64,000 nt of DNA, taken from the NCBI RefSeq assembly GCF_000266905.1, contig NC_018027.1, positions 1,612,001-1,676,000 on the forward strand, read 5' to 3'. The number at the start of each line of letters is the position of its first letter. Position 1 is the stretch's first letter. Shown piece by piece: positions 33,881 through 43,258 of this stretch. The notes beneath the pieces were generated by a model that was given only the letters and a program-made list of their open reading frames with translations, was not told the origin of the DNA and ran no database searches. The translations under genes were made by a program, and so were the position numbers. The stretch is from Mycolicibacterium chubuense NBB4. Its GTDB lineage: Bacteria; Actinomycetota; Actinomycetes; Mycobacteriales; Mycobacteriaceae.

Positions 33881-35509
33881 GTGAGCAGTGGATCGAGTAC
33901 ACGCGAGGCCGCCGTAGTAGTGGACGCTGTCGTGGTGGGTGCCGGTTTCGGCGGCCTGTACGCCTTGCACAAGTTTCGCGGGCAGGGCCTGTCGGTGCGG
34001 GTCTTCGAAGCCGCCCCCGACGTCGGGGGCACGTGGTACTACAACCGCTACCCGGGCGCGCGTTGCGACGTCGAAAGCGTCGACTACTGCTATTCGTTTT
34101 CCGATGACCTGCAGCAGCGGTGGACGTGGTCGGAGAAGTACGCGACCCAACGCGAGATCTTGGCCTACATCAACTGGGTCGCCGACGAGCTCGACCTGCG
34201 GGGCGGCATCACGTTCAACACGCGGGTCACGAGCGCGGTGCTCGACGAATCCACGTTGACGTGGACGGTGACCACCGACACCGGTGAGGTGGTGCGTGCC
34301 CGGTTCGTCGTGATGGCCACCGGACCGCTGTCGGCGGCGATGACTCCGGACTTCCCCGGGCTGGACACCTTCGGCGGCGAGGTCTACCACACCGCGCACT
34401 GGCCGCACGACGAGGTCGACTTCACCGGCAAGCGTGTCGCGGTCATCGGCACCGGATCCTCTGGTATCCAATCCATTCCGCTCATCGCCGAGCAGGCTGA
34501 GCACCTCTACGTCTTTCAGCGCACCCCCAACTACAGTGTGCCGGCCGGCAATCGACCGCTCAGTAGCGACGAGGTCGCCGACATCAAGGCGAACTACGCG
34601 CAGCGTCGCCAAATGTCCTGGCGCAGTGGCGGTGGCTCACCGCACGTCGCCCACCCGAAGCTGACCATGGAGGCGACCCCCCAGGAGCGGCGCGCCGCGT
34701 TCGAGCAGCGCTGGGAATTGGGCGGCGTGCTGTTCTCCAAGACCTTCGGTGACCAGATGATCTCCCTGGAGGCCAACGAGGAAGCCCGCAAGTTCTACGA
34801 GGAGAAGATCCGCGCGGTCATCGACGACCCCGAACTGGCCGAATTGCTCATCCCCACCGACCATCCCATCGGAACCAAGCGGATCTGCACCGACACCAAC
34901 TACTTCCAGACCTTCAATCGTCCCAACGTCACCCTCGTCAGTGTCCGCAAGACGCCGATCGAGTCGATCGACCAGAGCGGCATCAACACCTCGCAGACGC
35001 ATTACGACATCGATGCGCTGGTGCTGGCAACCGGGTTCGACGCGATGACCGGTACGCTGGCCAAGATCGACATCACCGGCCGCGGCGGACGGAAGCTGGT
35101 CGACGACTGGGCCGACGGGCCGCGCACCTACCTCGGGCTGGGCACCGACGGATTCCCCAACCTGTTCCTGGTGTCGGGTCCGGGGGCGCCCGCGGTGCTG
35201 GCCAATATGGTGCTGCACGCCGAGGCGCACGTGAACTGGATCGCCGAGGCCATCGCCTACCTCGACGACCAGGGGTACGCGGCGATCGAACCGACCGCTG
35301 ACGCGGTCGACAGCTGGGTCGCCGAATGCGCCCAGCGGGCCGAAGCAACCCTGTTCACCCGAGCCAACTCCTGGTACATGGGCGCCAACGTGCCCGGCAA
35401 GCCCCGGCAGTTCATGCTGTTCATCGGCGGATTCGGCACGTACCTCGACATCTGCCACGAGGTAGCCGCGGCGGGATACAAGGGATTCGAACTACTCAAG
35501 GCGCAGTGA
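33881..35509 (+). CDS. Baeyer-Villiger monooxygenase (cyclic ketone/steroid type)
   Basis: 542 residues without an N-terminal extension. It has GAGFGGLYALHKF, VGGTWYYNRYPGARCD, the fingerprint FGGEVYHTAHWPHD, the NADPH motif GTGSSGIQSIP and a C-terminal GFPNLFLVSGPGAP. It resembles cyclohexanone or steroid monooxygenases, which turn C17 or C20 ketosteroids into lactones or esters. The leaderless GTG start is supported by TACGGT 7 nt upstream. It is followed 36 nt later by an SDR. Confidence 0.93.
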   Translation: MSSGSSTREAAVVVDAVVVGAGFGGLYALHKFRGQGLSVRVFEAAPDVGGTWYYNRYPGARCDVESVDYCYSFSDDLQQRWTWSEKYATQREILAYINWVADELDLRGGITFNTRVTSAVLDESTLTWTVTTDTGEVVRARFVVMATGPLSAAMTPDFPGLDTFGGEVYHTAHWPHDEVDFTGKRVAVIGTGSSGIQSIPLIAEQAEHLYVFQRTPNYSVPAGNRPLSSDEVADIKANYAQRRQMSWRSGGGSPHVAHPKLTMEATPQERRAAFEQRWELGGVLFSKTFGDQMISLEANEEARKFYEEKIRAVIDDPELAELLIPTDHPIGTKRICTDTNYFQTFNRPNVTLVSVRKTPIESIDQSGINTSQTHYDIDALVLATGFDAMTGTLAKIDITGRGGRKLVDDWADGPRTYLGLGTDGFPNLFLVSGPGAPAVLANMVLHAEAHVNWIAEAIAYLDDQGYAAIEPTADAVDSWVAECAQRAEATLFTRANSWYMGANVPGKPRQFMLFIGGFGTYLDICHEVAAAGYKGFELLKAQ

Positions 35510-35545
35510 GATTGACGACGGCGTTCCGAGAAGAGAGGTTCCGTA

Positions 35546-36415
35546 GTGGGAGTTCATGTCGTCACCGGTGCAGCGTCAGGGATGGGACTCGCCACCGCGA
35601 AACGACTGCGGGACGACGGGCACCGCGTGATCACCGTCGATCGACACGAAGCCGACATCGTCGCCGACCTGTCCACTCCGCACGGGCGCGCGCACGCTGC
35701 GGCGGCGGTGTTGTCGGCGGCTGAGGGACATCTCGACGGTGCCGTCCTGGCCGCCGGCGTGGGGCCACGCCCCGGCAGGGACAGTGCCGAAACCATCATG
35801 TCGGTCAACTACTTCGGCGTCGTCGAACTCACCCAGGCGTGGCGGCCGGCGCTCGCCGCTGCCGGGTGCGCCAAGGTCGTCGTCGTGGGTAGCAATTCGG
35901 CGACGACGATGCCGATGGTGCCCGGCCGCGCCGTGCGCGCCCTGCTGCGCGACGACCTGCCCACCGCCGTGCGGGCTGTCCGGATATTCGGTTCGACCGC
36001 ACCGGCGATGGCCTACGGCGCATCCAAGATCGCCGTGATGCGTTGGGTCCGACGCACGGCGGTGCAGCCGACGTGGGCGGGCGCAGGCATCAGGCTCAAC
36101 GCGATCGCGCCCGGGGCCGTCGATACTCCGCTGCTCGGCGAACAGCTGGCCACACCGCGACAAGCCAAGGCCGTCAGGACCTTTCCGGTGCCCGTCGGCG
36201 GCTTCGGAGATCCCGCTCAGCTCGCGGCCTGGATACGGTTCATGCTCTCCAACGACGCAGACTTCCTCTGTGGCAGTGTCATCTTCGTCGATGGCGGCTC
36301 AGATGCGTACTTCCGCGCCGATCATTGGCCCCGACGTGTCCCCACCACCATGATCCCGCGCTACCTGTACCGGTTGGCCGCCTTCTCGAGGGCAGCGCGT
36401 CACCAGAACCGTTGA
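35546..36415 (+). CDS. Short-chain dehydrogenase/reductase
   Basis: 289 residues from GTG 35546, with AGAGG upstream. It has VTGAASGMG, LAAGVG in the NNAG position, VVGSNS and YGASK; the C-terminal FVDGGSDA is typical of classical SDRs. There is a loop insertion before YGASK (MVPGRAVRALLRDDL). It is likely co-transcribed with the BVMO and may oxidise or reduce its ketone substrate, such as a 17-hydroxysteroid. It is convergent with hsaF. Confidence 0.88.
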   Translation: MGVHVVTGAASGMGLATAKRLRDDGHRVITVDRHEADIVADLSTPHGRAHAAAAVLSAAEGHLDGAVLAAGVGPRPGRDSAETIMSVNYFGVVELTQAWRPALAAAGCAKVVVVGSNSATTMPMVPGRAVRALLRDDLPTAVRAVRIFGSTAPAMAYGASKIAVMRWVRRTAVQPTWAGAGIRLNAIAPGAVDTPLLGEQLATPRQAKAVRTFPVPVGGFGDPAQLAAWIRFMLSNDADFLCGSVIFVDGGSDAYFRADHWPRRVPTTMIPRYLYRLAAFSRAARHQNR

Positions 36416-36425
36416 GTTCGATTGT

Positions 36426-37502
36426 TCACGCGTCCATTTCGCGTTTGATCTCCAGTGCGATGTCGATGAGTTGGTCTTCCTGGCCGCCGATGAGCTTGCG
36501 CTGGCCGGCGCGGTGGAGCAGCTTGTGCGCCGGCACGCCGTAGCGTTCGGACTGGCGGATGGCGTGTTTGAGGAAGCTCGAGTAGACGCCGGAGTAGCCC
36601 ATGATCAGCGCGTTGCGGTCGAGCAGGCATTCGGCGGGCATGGCGGGGGCGACGACCTCTTCGGCGGCGTCGGCGATGTCGAAGAAATCGATGCCGGTCT
36701 TGACCCCGATCTTGTCGAACACCCCGATCAGCGCCTCGACCGGCGCGTTGCCCGCCCCGGCGCCGAAGCGGCGGCAGGAGCCGTCGATCTGTTTGGCCCC
36801 GGCACGCACGGCCTCGATGGAGTTGGCCACCCCGAGCCCGAGGTTCTCGTGGCCGTGAAAACCCACCTGCGCGTCGTCGCCGAGTTCGGCCACCAGCGCC
36901 GCGACCCGGTCGCGCACGCCTTCGAGGACCAACGCCCCCGCGGAGTCCACCACGTACACGCACTGACAGCCCGCATCGGCCATGATCCGGGCCTGGGCGG
37001 CCAGCTTGTCCGGGGAGATGGTGTGGCTCATCATCAAGAACCCGACGGTTTCCAGGCCGAGTTCGCGGGCCAGCCCGAAGTGCTGGATCGACACGTCGGC
37101 CTCGGTGCAGTGCGTGGCGATGCGGCAGATCGACCCGCCGTTGTTCTGCGCCTCCTTGATGTCCTCCTTGGTGCCCACACCCGGCAGCATCAGGAACGCG
37201 ATCTTGGATTCGGTGGCGGTCTCGGCGGCCAGCTTGATCAGCTCCTGCTCCGGGGTCTTGGAGAACCCGTAGTTGAAGCTCGACCCGCCCAGCCCGTCGC
37301 CGTGGGTGACCTCGATGACCGGCACCCCGGCGGCGTCCAGCGCCGCGACGATGGCACCCACCTCGTCTGTGGTGAACTGGTGGCGTTTGTGGTGCGACCC
37401 GTCGCGCAGCGACGTGTCGGTCATCCGGATGTCCCACATCGGGTTGAAGTAGATGTCGTCGGCCCGGTCGATGCGCGATCCGCTGCGCTTCTCGCTGTTC
37501 AT
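36426..37502 (-). CDS. hsaF: HsaF, 4-hydroxy-2-oxovalerate-type aldolase
   Basis: 358 residues. It is an HMG-CoA-lyase-like TIM barrel with [24 protein letters not shown], the metal ligands GFHGHENLG and the C-terminal aldolase-dehydrogenase communication domain. It cleaves the hydroxy-oxo acid from ring-A degradation to pyruvate and an aldehyde, which is channelled to HsaG. It overlaps the hsaG stop by 4 nt, consistent with the known heteromeric complex. Confidence 0.96.
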   Translation of the reverse strand: MNSEKRSGSRIDRADDIYFNPMWDIRMTDTSLRDGSHHKRHQFTTDEVGAIVAALDAAGVPVIEVTHGDGLGGSSFNYGFSKTPEQELIKLAAETATESKIAFLMLPGVGTKEDIKEAQNNGGSICRIATHCTEADVSIQHFGLARELGLETVGFLMMSHTISPDKLAAQARIMADAGCQCVYVVDSAGALVLEGVRDRVAALVAELGDDAQVGFHGHENLGLGVANSIEAVRAGAKQIDGSCRRFGAGAGNAPVEALIGVFDKIGVKTGIDFFDIADAAEEVVAPAMPAECLLDRNALIMGYSGVYSSFLKHAIRQSERYGVPAHKLLHRAGQRKLIGGQEDQLIDIALEIKREMDA

Positions 37503-38416
37503 GCCTGCGCTCCCGTTCCCGCCGACGCCCGCTCCTTGGCGATCTCTTCGCCGACCTTGGTGGCCGCGGCGGTCATGATGTCCAGATTTCCAGCGTAGGG
37601 CGGCAGATAGTCACCCGCACCCTCCACTTCGATGAACGTCGTGACCAGCGCCTGGCCGCCCGAGTTGATCGACGGGTCGTCGAACTGCGGTTCGTTGAGC
37701 AGCCGGTAGCCGGGCACGTAGGTCTGCACCTCGGCCACCACGTCGCGGATCGAGGCGGCGATCGCCTCGCGGTCAGCGTCGTCGGGGATCGCACAGAAGA
37801 TGGTGTCGCGCATGATCATCGGCGGGTCGGCCGGGTTCAAGATGATGATCGCCTTGCCCCGCCGGGCGCCACCGATGTTCTGCACACCCGCGCTGGTGGT
37901 CTTGGTGAACTCATCGATGTTGGCCCGCGTTCCCGGCCCCGCCGACGCCGAGGACACCGACGCCACGATCTCGCCGTAGGGCACCTCGACGACCCGACTC
38001 ACCGCATGCACGATCGGGATGGTCGCCTGACCCCCGCAGGTCACCATGTTGACGTTCGGCGCATCGAGATGCTCGCGCAGATTCGCCGGCGGGATCACCC
38101 CCGGACCGACCGCAGCCGGGGTCAGGTCGATGGCGCGGATGCCGGCCTCGGCATAGCGCGGCGCGGCGTCACGGTGCACGTAGGCGCTGGTCGCCTCGAA
38201 CACCATGTCCGGCCTCTCAGACTGGGCGAGCAGCCAGTCCACACCCTCATGACTGGTCTCCAGGCCGAGCTTGCGCGCCCGCGCCAACCCCTCACTCTCG
38301 GGATCGATGCCGATCATCCAACGCGGCTCCAACCACTCCGACCGAAGAAGCTTGTACAGCAGATCGGTGCTGATGTTGCCCGACCCCACGATCGCCACAG
38401 ACAGTTTGTCAGCCAT
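37499..38416 (-). CDS. hsaG: HsaG, acylating aldehyde dehydrogenase
   Basis: 305 residues from the ATG at 38416. It has the Rossmann motif [13 protein letters not shown], the catalytic Cys in [12 protein letters not shown] and [17 protein letters not shown]. It converts propanal or acetaldehyde to the acyl-CoA with NAD and forms a channelling complex with HsaF. It is second in the operon hsaE (frameshifted), hsaG, hsaF. Confidence 0.96.
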   Translation of the reverse strand: MADKLSVAIVGSGNISTDLLYKLLRSEWLEPRWMIGIDPESEGLARARKLGLETSHEGVDWLLAQSERPDMVFEATSAYVHRDAAPRYAEAGIRAIDLTPAAVGPGVIPPANLREHLDAPNVNMVTCGGQATIPIVHAVSRVVEVPYGEIVASVSSASAGPGTRANIDEFTKTTSAGVQNIGGARRGKAIIILNPADPPMIMRDTIFCAIPDDADREAIAASIRDVVAEVQTYVPGYRLLNEPQFDDPSINSGGQALVTTFIEVEGAGDYLPPYAGNLDIMTAAATKVGEEIAKERASAGTGAQA

Positions 38417-38449
38417 GAGGCTCAATCCTGATATCGAAGGTGCACTGTC

Positions 38450-39245
38450 TCAGACGAATTCGACGAAGACTTCGCCGAGTCCGGTCAGTTCAGCTCGGAA
38501 ATGGTCACCCTTGGCCACATCGACGGCGCGCGTGCACGAGCCGGACAGCACGACGTGCCCTGCTTCGAGCGTCACGTCGTATGCGGACAAAGTGCGCGCC
38601 AGCCACGCGACCGCACTGGCCGGGTGACCGAGGACCGCGCTGGTGGACCCGCGGGTCACCAGGACGTCGCGGCCGCCGAAGCCCGAGTACAGCGCCGCAT
38701 CGACATCGGCGAGGTCCACCGCATCGGGTGCCGCGCGGTCACGGCCCAGGACGAACTTGCCCGAAGACGCGTTGTCGGCGATCGTGTCGATGATGCCTAT
38801 GCGCCAACTCAGGATCCGGCTGTCGATGAGTTCGATTGCCGCGCTGACGTAATCGGTGGCGTTCAGGACATCCTCCGAGGTGCAGTCTGCGGGGAGCGCG
38901 GCGCCGAGAACGAACGCCACCTCCACTTCGATGCGGGGGTGGCACAGCGACGACAGATCGACGACGGTGCCGTTCTCGACGATCATGTCGGATAGCAGAT
39001 GCCCGAAATCGGGCTCCGTCGACTCCCATCATCTGCTGCATCACCGGCGACGACAGGCCGATCTTGTGCCCGCAGATCCGCGCGCCCCCGGCTAGGCGTT
39101 CGACGACGTTGGCGCGTTGGATCGCGTAGGCGTCGGCGATCTCGAGATCGGGGTAGGCGTCGATGATCGGTTCGATCGGGCGGCGCTGTTGTTCGGCGCA
39201 GCGCAGCATGCGCGCGGCGGCGTCGCGGGTCGCGGTGTCGAGCAT
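38450..39245 (-). pseudogene. hsaE: HsaE, 2-hydroxypentadienoate hydratase, broken by a 1-nt frameshift
   Basis: The first about 76 codons run from the ATG at 39245 (AAGGGA upstream) in one frame: LDTATRDAAARML, AYAIQRANVV, GHKIGLSSPVMQQMMGVD. The remainder runs in another frame: SDMIVENGTVVDLSSLCHP, EVEVAFVLG, to the stop at 38450. Removing one C of the CC at 39016-39017 restores VDEPDFGHLLSDMI and a 264-residue protein, a normal length for this hydratase. So it is a single-base insertion or a sequencing error. The enzyme would hydrate 2-hydroxyhexa-2,4-dienoate. Confidence 0.88.
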
Positions 39246-39307
39246 GAAGGTCCCTTCGGGCAGTACGGCCACCTTAGGAACGGGGCCGCGCAGAACAGGC
39301 GGTCGTG

Positions 39308-39322
39308 TTCCGCCCAGCGGAC
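39308..39322. promoter_or_regulatory. Palindromic operator upstream of hsaE-hsaG-hsaF
   Basis: TTCCGCCCAGCGGAC (core 39310-39320). A TAAGGT -10 on the minus strand (39271-39276) gives a start near 39264, 51 bp from the centre (39315), leaving a short leader that carries the AAGGGA ribosome site. Confidence 0.7.
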
Positions 39323-39327
39323 GTGTG

Positions 39328-40218
39328 CTAGGCCACCCGCCGGAGAAATGCGGTGACCACCGACTCGAAGGCGTTCTTGGCCTCGATCATCGCCCAGTGC
39401 CCGCACCGCGGGAACACGTGCAGTTCGGCGTTGGGGATCGTGCGCATGGGAATCAACGCCATGTCCAGCGGGCTGACCCGGTCGTCTCGTCCCCAGGTCA
39501 GCAACGTCGGCGCAGCGACCTTGTGCATGCGTGCCCACGGCAGGGGCGCCTCCGAGGAGGCCATCGCGGCCATCATCGCTGCGAACGCGGCCTTGCCGTA
39601 CATGCGGCGCGCAGCGGCCAACGTCTCGGGATCGGTGGCCAGCGCCCAGCGTTCTTCGACCAACTCCTCGGTGACGAGCGTCTGGTCATAGACCATCGAG
39701 TTGAGCCAGTCGACCAGACGTTGCCGTGTCGGGTCCTCGGTGAACTCCTGCAGCAGCCGAATGCCTTCGCTGGGCCCGGGGGAGAACACGTTGGTGCCGA
39801 TCCCGCCGATGGTCACCAGTCGGTCGACACGTTCGGGCGCGGTGATCGCGGTGTTGATTCCCACTCCGCCGCCCATGGAGTTGCCGACGATGTGCACCCG
39901 CTCGATGTCCAGCGCGTCCAGGAACGGGGTCACTGTGCCTTGCGCGGTGACCATCGGATGTCCACCCCAGTCGTCGGACACCCCAAAGCCGGGAAATTCC
40001 AGGATCAGACACCGGAAGTGCTCGGCGAACGTCGGGAGAACGCCACGGAAGTTCCGCCACCCCGTCACGCCGGGTCCCGACCCGTGCAGGAACAACACCA
40101 CCGGCCCCTGCCCGATGCCCCCGATGTCGTAGTAGCGCAAAGTCCCTGCACTGGTGGATGTTTCACGCAAAGCCTCGGCTGCGCCGGCAGTGGCCGGGAC
40201 AGCAGCTGGATGTGACAC
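39328..40218 (-). CDS. hsaD: HsaD, 4,9-DSHA meta-cleavage-product hydrolase
   Basis: 296 residues from GTG 40218, with AGAGGA upstream. It is an alpha/beta hydrolase with FLHGSGPGVTGW (oxyanion loop of MCP hydrolases), the nucleophile in GNSMGGG, an Asp in GRDDRVSP and a His in RCGHWA. It splits the ring-A meta-cleavage product 4,9-DSHA into HIP (ring C/D acid) and the dienoate handled by HsaE. It is transcribed alone, divergent from the mce operon. Confidence 0.94.
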   Translation of the reverse strand: MSHPAAVPATAGAAEALRETSTSAGTLRYYDIGGIGQGPVVLFLHGSGPGVTGWRNFRGVLPTFAEHFRCLILEFPGFGVSDDWGGHPMVTAQGTVTPFLDALDIERVHIVGNSMGGGVGINTAITAPERVDRLVTIGGIGTNVFSPGPSEGIRLLQEFTEDPTRQRLVDWLNSMVYDQTLVTEELVEERWALATDPETLAAARRMYGKAAFAAMMAAMASSEAPLPWARMHKVAAPTLLTWGRDDRVSPLDMALIPMRTIPNAELHVFPRCGHWAMIEAKNAFESVVTAFLRRVA

Positions 40219-40291
40219 GGGTCCTCTTTTCCTCGCCGCCGGATCGTCACGCCGAGCGTCACACGCGCCGACCAGCAGGCGCAACGCCGCG

Positions 40292-40306
40292 TTCCGTTGA
40301 CCGGTG
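40292..40306. promoter_or_regulatory. Palindromic operator upstream of hsaD
   Basis: TTCCGTTGACCGGTG with a perfect core (40294-40304). A GACGCT box on the minus strand (40255-40260) would start transcription near 40248, 51 bp from the centre (40299). Confidence 0.65.
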
Positions 40307-40340
40307 ACCCGCGTGCCGCCCGAGGCGCTGGTTTGCGTTC

Positions 40341-40355
40341 TCCCGATGGGCGGGA
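40341..40355. promoter_or_regulatory. Palindromic operator upstream of the mce operon
   Basis: TCCCGATGGGCGGGA (core 40343-40353, one inner change). GAGGGT at 40386-40391 would start transcription near 40398, 50 bp from the centre (40348), giving a 33-nt leader before yrbEA. Confidence 0.6.
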
Positions 40356-40430
40356 CGCGCGATGGTCTGACCGCCGAGAAGCTGCGAGGGTTCCCCGGTC
40401 AAGACGTGTCCCCGGTCACAGGAGGAAGTG

Positions 40431-41201
40431 ATGCCGCAGCGACAGCTCGCCGTCCCCCTACAGGGAGTCGGCGGATTGTTCGCCATGTCGGTCGACGCCG
40501 CCAAGTTCGTGGTTCAACGGCCGTTTCAGTGGCGCGAGTTTCTCGACCAGTCCTGGTTCGTGGCGCGGGTGTCGATGGCGCCGACTCTGCTTGTGGCGAT
40601 CCCCTTCACCGTGCTCGTGTCCTTCACCCTCAACATCCTGCTGCGCGAGCTGGGCGCCGCCGATCTGTCCGGAGCGGGTGCGGCATTCGGCGCGGTGACT
40701 CAGGTTGGGCCCTTGGTGACGGTGTTGATCGTCGCCGGCGCTGGTGCCACGGCGATGTGCGCTGACCTTGGGTCACGCACGATCCGCGAGGAGATCGACG
40801 CCATGGAGGTGCTGGGCATCAACCCGGTGCAGCGGCTGGTCACACCGCGGATGCTGGCCTCGGGTCTGGTCGCGTTGCTGCTCAACAGCCTGGTCGTGAT
40901 CATCGGCATCCTCGGCGGCTACCTGTTCTCGGTCTTCGTCCAGGACGTCAACCCGGGTGCGTTCGCCGCGGGCATCACCTTGCTCACAGGAATTCCCGAG
41001 GTCATCATCTCGTGCGTCAAGGCAGCACTTTTCGGGCTCATCGCCGGGCTGGTGGCCTGCTACCGAGGTCTGACGATCTCCGGCGGTGGCGCGAAGGCCG
41101 TCGGCAACGCCGTCAACGAAACCGTCGTCTACGCCTTCATGGCACTGTTCGTGGTCAACGTGGTGGTCACTGCCATCGGCATTCAGATGACCACACGATG
41201 A
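40431..41201 (+). CDS. yrbEA: YrbEA, Mce-system permease subunit
   Basis: 256 residues from the ATG at 40431, with a strong AGGAGG 5-6 nt upstream. It is an integral membrane protein of the MlaE/YrbE family: several membrane segments, the VSMAPTLLVAIPF entry, and the EEIDAMEVLGINPVQRLVTPR cytoplasmic coupling motif. With YrbEB it forms the inner-membrane core that moves lipid or steroid substrates delivered by Mce proteins, energised by the MceG ATPase encoded elsewhere. It opens a 10-gene run up to 49679 and beyond. Confidence 0.95.
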   Translation: MPQRQLAVPLQGVGGLFAMSVDAAKFVVQRPFQWREFLDQSWFVARVSMAPTLLVAIPFTVLVSFTLNILLRELGAADLSGAGAAFGAVTQVGPLVTVLIVAGAGATAMCADLGSRTIREEIDAMEVLGINPVQRLVTPRMLASGLVALLLNSLVVIIGILGGYLFSVFVQDVNPGAFAAGITLLTGIPEVIISCVKAALFGLIAGLVACYRGLTISGGGAKAVGNAVNETVVYAFMALFVVNVVVTAIGIQMTTR

Positions 41202-41214
41202 CAGGATCACTCTT

Positions 41215-42060
41215 TTGAGTCTTCAATCGACCTACCCGCGTCTGACGGCGGTCACGAAACGACCCGCCACCGTCGTCGGTGGCCTCGGCGACCACATCGT
41301 GTTCTACGGCAGAGCGCTGCGCGCCATGCCGTACGCGGCTGCGCATTACCGCAGCGAGGTCATCCGCCTCATCGCCGAGATCAGCATGGGCGCAGGCACA
41401 CTCGCGATGATCGGCGGAACGGTGGTCATCGTCGGATTCTTGACGCTGGCGACCGGTGGAGTCTTGGCGATCCAGGGGTACAGCTCGCTGGGCAACATCG
41501 GCATCGAAGCGCTCACCGGGTTTCTGGCCGCCTTCATCAATGTACGGATTTCTGCGCCCATCGTCGCCGGCATCGGTCTGGCCGCCACCTTCGGTGCCGG
41601 AGTGACCGCGCAACTGGGCGCGATGCGCATCAACGAAGAGATCGATGCGCTGGAATCGATGGGCATCCGGGCCGTCGAATACTTGGTGAGCACGCGCATC
41701 GTGGCCGGCATGCTGGCCGTCACACCGTTGTACTCGATCGCGGTCATCCTGTCGTTCCTGGCCAGTCAGTTCACCACCGTGGTGTTGCTGGGGCAGTCCG
41801 GCGGACTGTACGACCATTACTTCAACACCTTCCTGAATCCGATTGACTTGCTGTGGTCGTTCCTGCAGGCCCTGCTCATGGCGTTGGCCATCCTGCTGGT
41901 CCACACCTACTACGGCTTCTTCGCGACCGGTGGCCCGGCTGGGGTCGGGGTCGCGGTCGGCAACGCGGTGCGCACGTCGCTGATCGTCGTCGTCTCGATC
42001 ACGCTGCTCATCTCGTTGGCCGTGTACGGCTCCAACGGCAACTTCAACCTCTCCGGTTAA
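41215..42060 (+). CDS. yrbEB: YrbEB, Mce-system permease subunit
   Basis: 281 residues from TTG 41215. It is a YrbE/MlaE-type permease with about six hydrophobic segments and the NEEIDALESMGIRAVEYLVSTR coupling helix. It pairs with YrbEA. The gene follows after 13 nt with no good ribosome site, suggesting translational coupling. Confidence 0.95.
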   Translation: MSLQSTYPRLTAVTKRPATVVGGLGDHIVFYGRALRAMPYAAAHYRSEVIRLIAEISMGAGTLAMIGGTVVIVGFLTLATGGVLAIQGYSSLGNIGIEALTGFLAAFINVRISAPIVAGIGLAATFGAGVTAQLGAMRINEEIDALESMGIRAVEYLVSTRIVAGMLAVTPLYSIAVILSFLASQFTTVVLLGQSGGLYDHYFNTFLNPIDLLWSFLQALLMALAILLVHTYYGFFATGGPAGVGVAVGNAVRTSLIVVVSITLLISLAVYGSNGNFNLSG

Positions 42061-42067
42061 GAGGCAG

Positions 42068-43258
42068 ATGATGTCGCGCGAGGCTATTCGACTGCTGACC
42101 GGCGTGATCGCCTTGATGTTCATCGCTGCTGTCATCACCGGTGCCGTCGTGTTGTTCCGCGGTGGGGCGACGAGAACAGCATCGGTCACGGTGATTTCGC
42201 CACGAGCCGGTCTGGTCATGAACCCCGAGGCCAAGGTGAAGTTGCACGGCGCCCAGGTCGGCAAGGTCGTCTCGATCGACCCGCTACCTGATGGGCAAGC
42301 CGCGATCCGGCTGGCGATGAATCCCGACGACCTGGCGCTCATCCCGGCCAACACCGGTGTCCAGATCGCCTCGAGCACCGTGTTCGGCGCGAAGTTCATC
42401 GACTTGGTTGCCCCTGCCGTACCCTCGGCGGACACGATGCGCGCCGGTCAGGTCCTCGACGCCGGGCACGTCACCGTCGAGATCAATACGGTTTTTGAGC
42501 AACTGGTCACGGTGCTCGCCCAGATTCAGCCCGAGAAGCTCAATGAGACCCTCGGGGCGCTCGCCCAAGCCTTTGACGGCCGCGGCGACAAGCTCGGACA
42601 AACCATGACCGACTTCGATGAGCTGCTGGCTGAACTCGACCCCAGCCTGCCTCAATTGCGCCATGAACTGGCCGTCGCACCCGGTGTCCTCAACGCCTAC
42701 GCCGACGCCGCACCCGACCTGACGGACACCGCGGCCAATGCGACCCGGCTCAGCGACACCGTCGTCGATCGACAGCAGGACCTCGACACCCTGCTGATCA
42801 GCACGATAGGACTGGCCGACATCGGCAACGACGTCGTTGCCACCAACAGTGATCCGCTGATCACCACCATGCGCCTGTTGGTTCCCACCACCACCTTGAC
42901 CAACCAGTACAACCCCGCGTTGACGTGCGCGCTCAAGGGCGTCGAACCGCTGGCCATGGGCGCGCCCCAGCCGCTGCCCGGGGTCATGCTGCTGGATTCG
43001 TTCCTGCTCGGCACCGAACGCTACCGGTATCCCAAGAATCTGCCGAAGGTCGCCGCCACCGGCGGCCCGCAATGCATGGATCTGCCGAATGTCGGCTTCG
43101 GGCAACGCCCTCCGTTCGTGGTCACCGACATCGACGCCAATCCGGCGCAATACGGAAACCAGGGAATCCTGTTGAACTCCGACGCCCTCAAGCAAGCGTT
43201 GTTCGGCCCGTTGGACGGCCCACCCCGAAACACCGCCCAGATCGGTCAGCCCGGATGA
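42068..43258 (+). CDS. mceA: MceA-family protein
   Basis: 396 residues. There is one N-terminal membrane anchor (LLTGVIALMFIAAVITGAVVLF), an MCE/MlaD beta-barrel domain (about residues 37-115), then a helical region rich in leucine heptads that forms the lipid-conducting needle in Mce complexes. It begins the mceA-F series, each gene overlapping the next. By analogy with Mce4 of M. tuberculosis, the complex could import a steroid. It is an envelope protein. Confidence 0.93.
   Translation: MMSREAIRLLTGVIALMFIAAVITGAVVLFRGGATRTASVTVISPRAGLVMNPEAKVKLHGAQVGKVVSIDPLPDGQAAIRLAMNPDDLALIPANTGVQIASSTVFGAKFIDLVAPAVPSADTMRAGQVLDAGHVTVEINTVFEQLVTVLAQIQPEKLNETLGALAQAFDGRGDKLGQTMTDFDELLAELDPSLPQLRHELAVAPGVLNAYADAAPDLTDTAANATRLSDTVVDRQQDLDTLLISTIGLADIGNDVVATNSDPLITTMRLLVPTTTLTNQYNPALTCALKGVEPLAMGAPQPLPGVMLLDSFLLGTERYRYPKNLPKVAATGGPQCMDLPNVGFGQRPPFVVTDIDANPAQYGNQGILLNSDALKQALFGPLDGPPRNTAQIGQPG

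Noticed and set aside
33749..34612. N-terminal extension of KshB in the open frame
   Set aside because: It runs through both operators and antisense to the second BVMO; KshB of normal length starts at 33748.
40412..40422. Third operator-like sequence before yrbEA (CCGGTCACAGG)
   Set aside because: It overlaps the AGGAGG ribosome site and cannot have the 50-bp spacing to a start upstream of the gene; likely chance.
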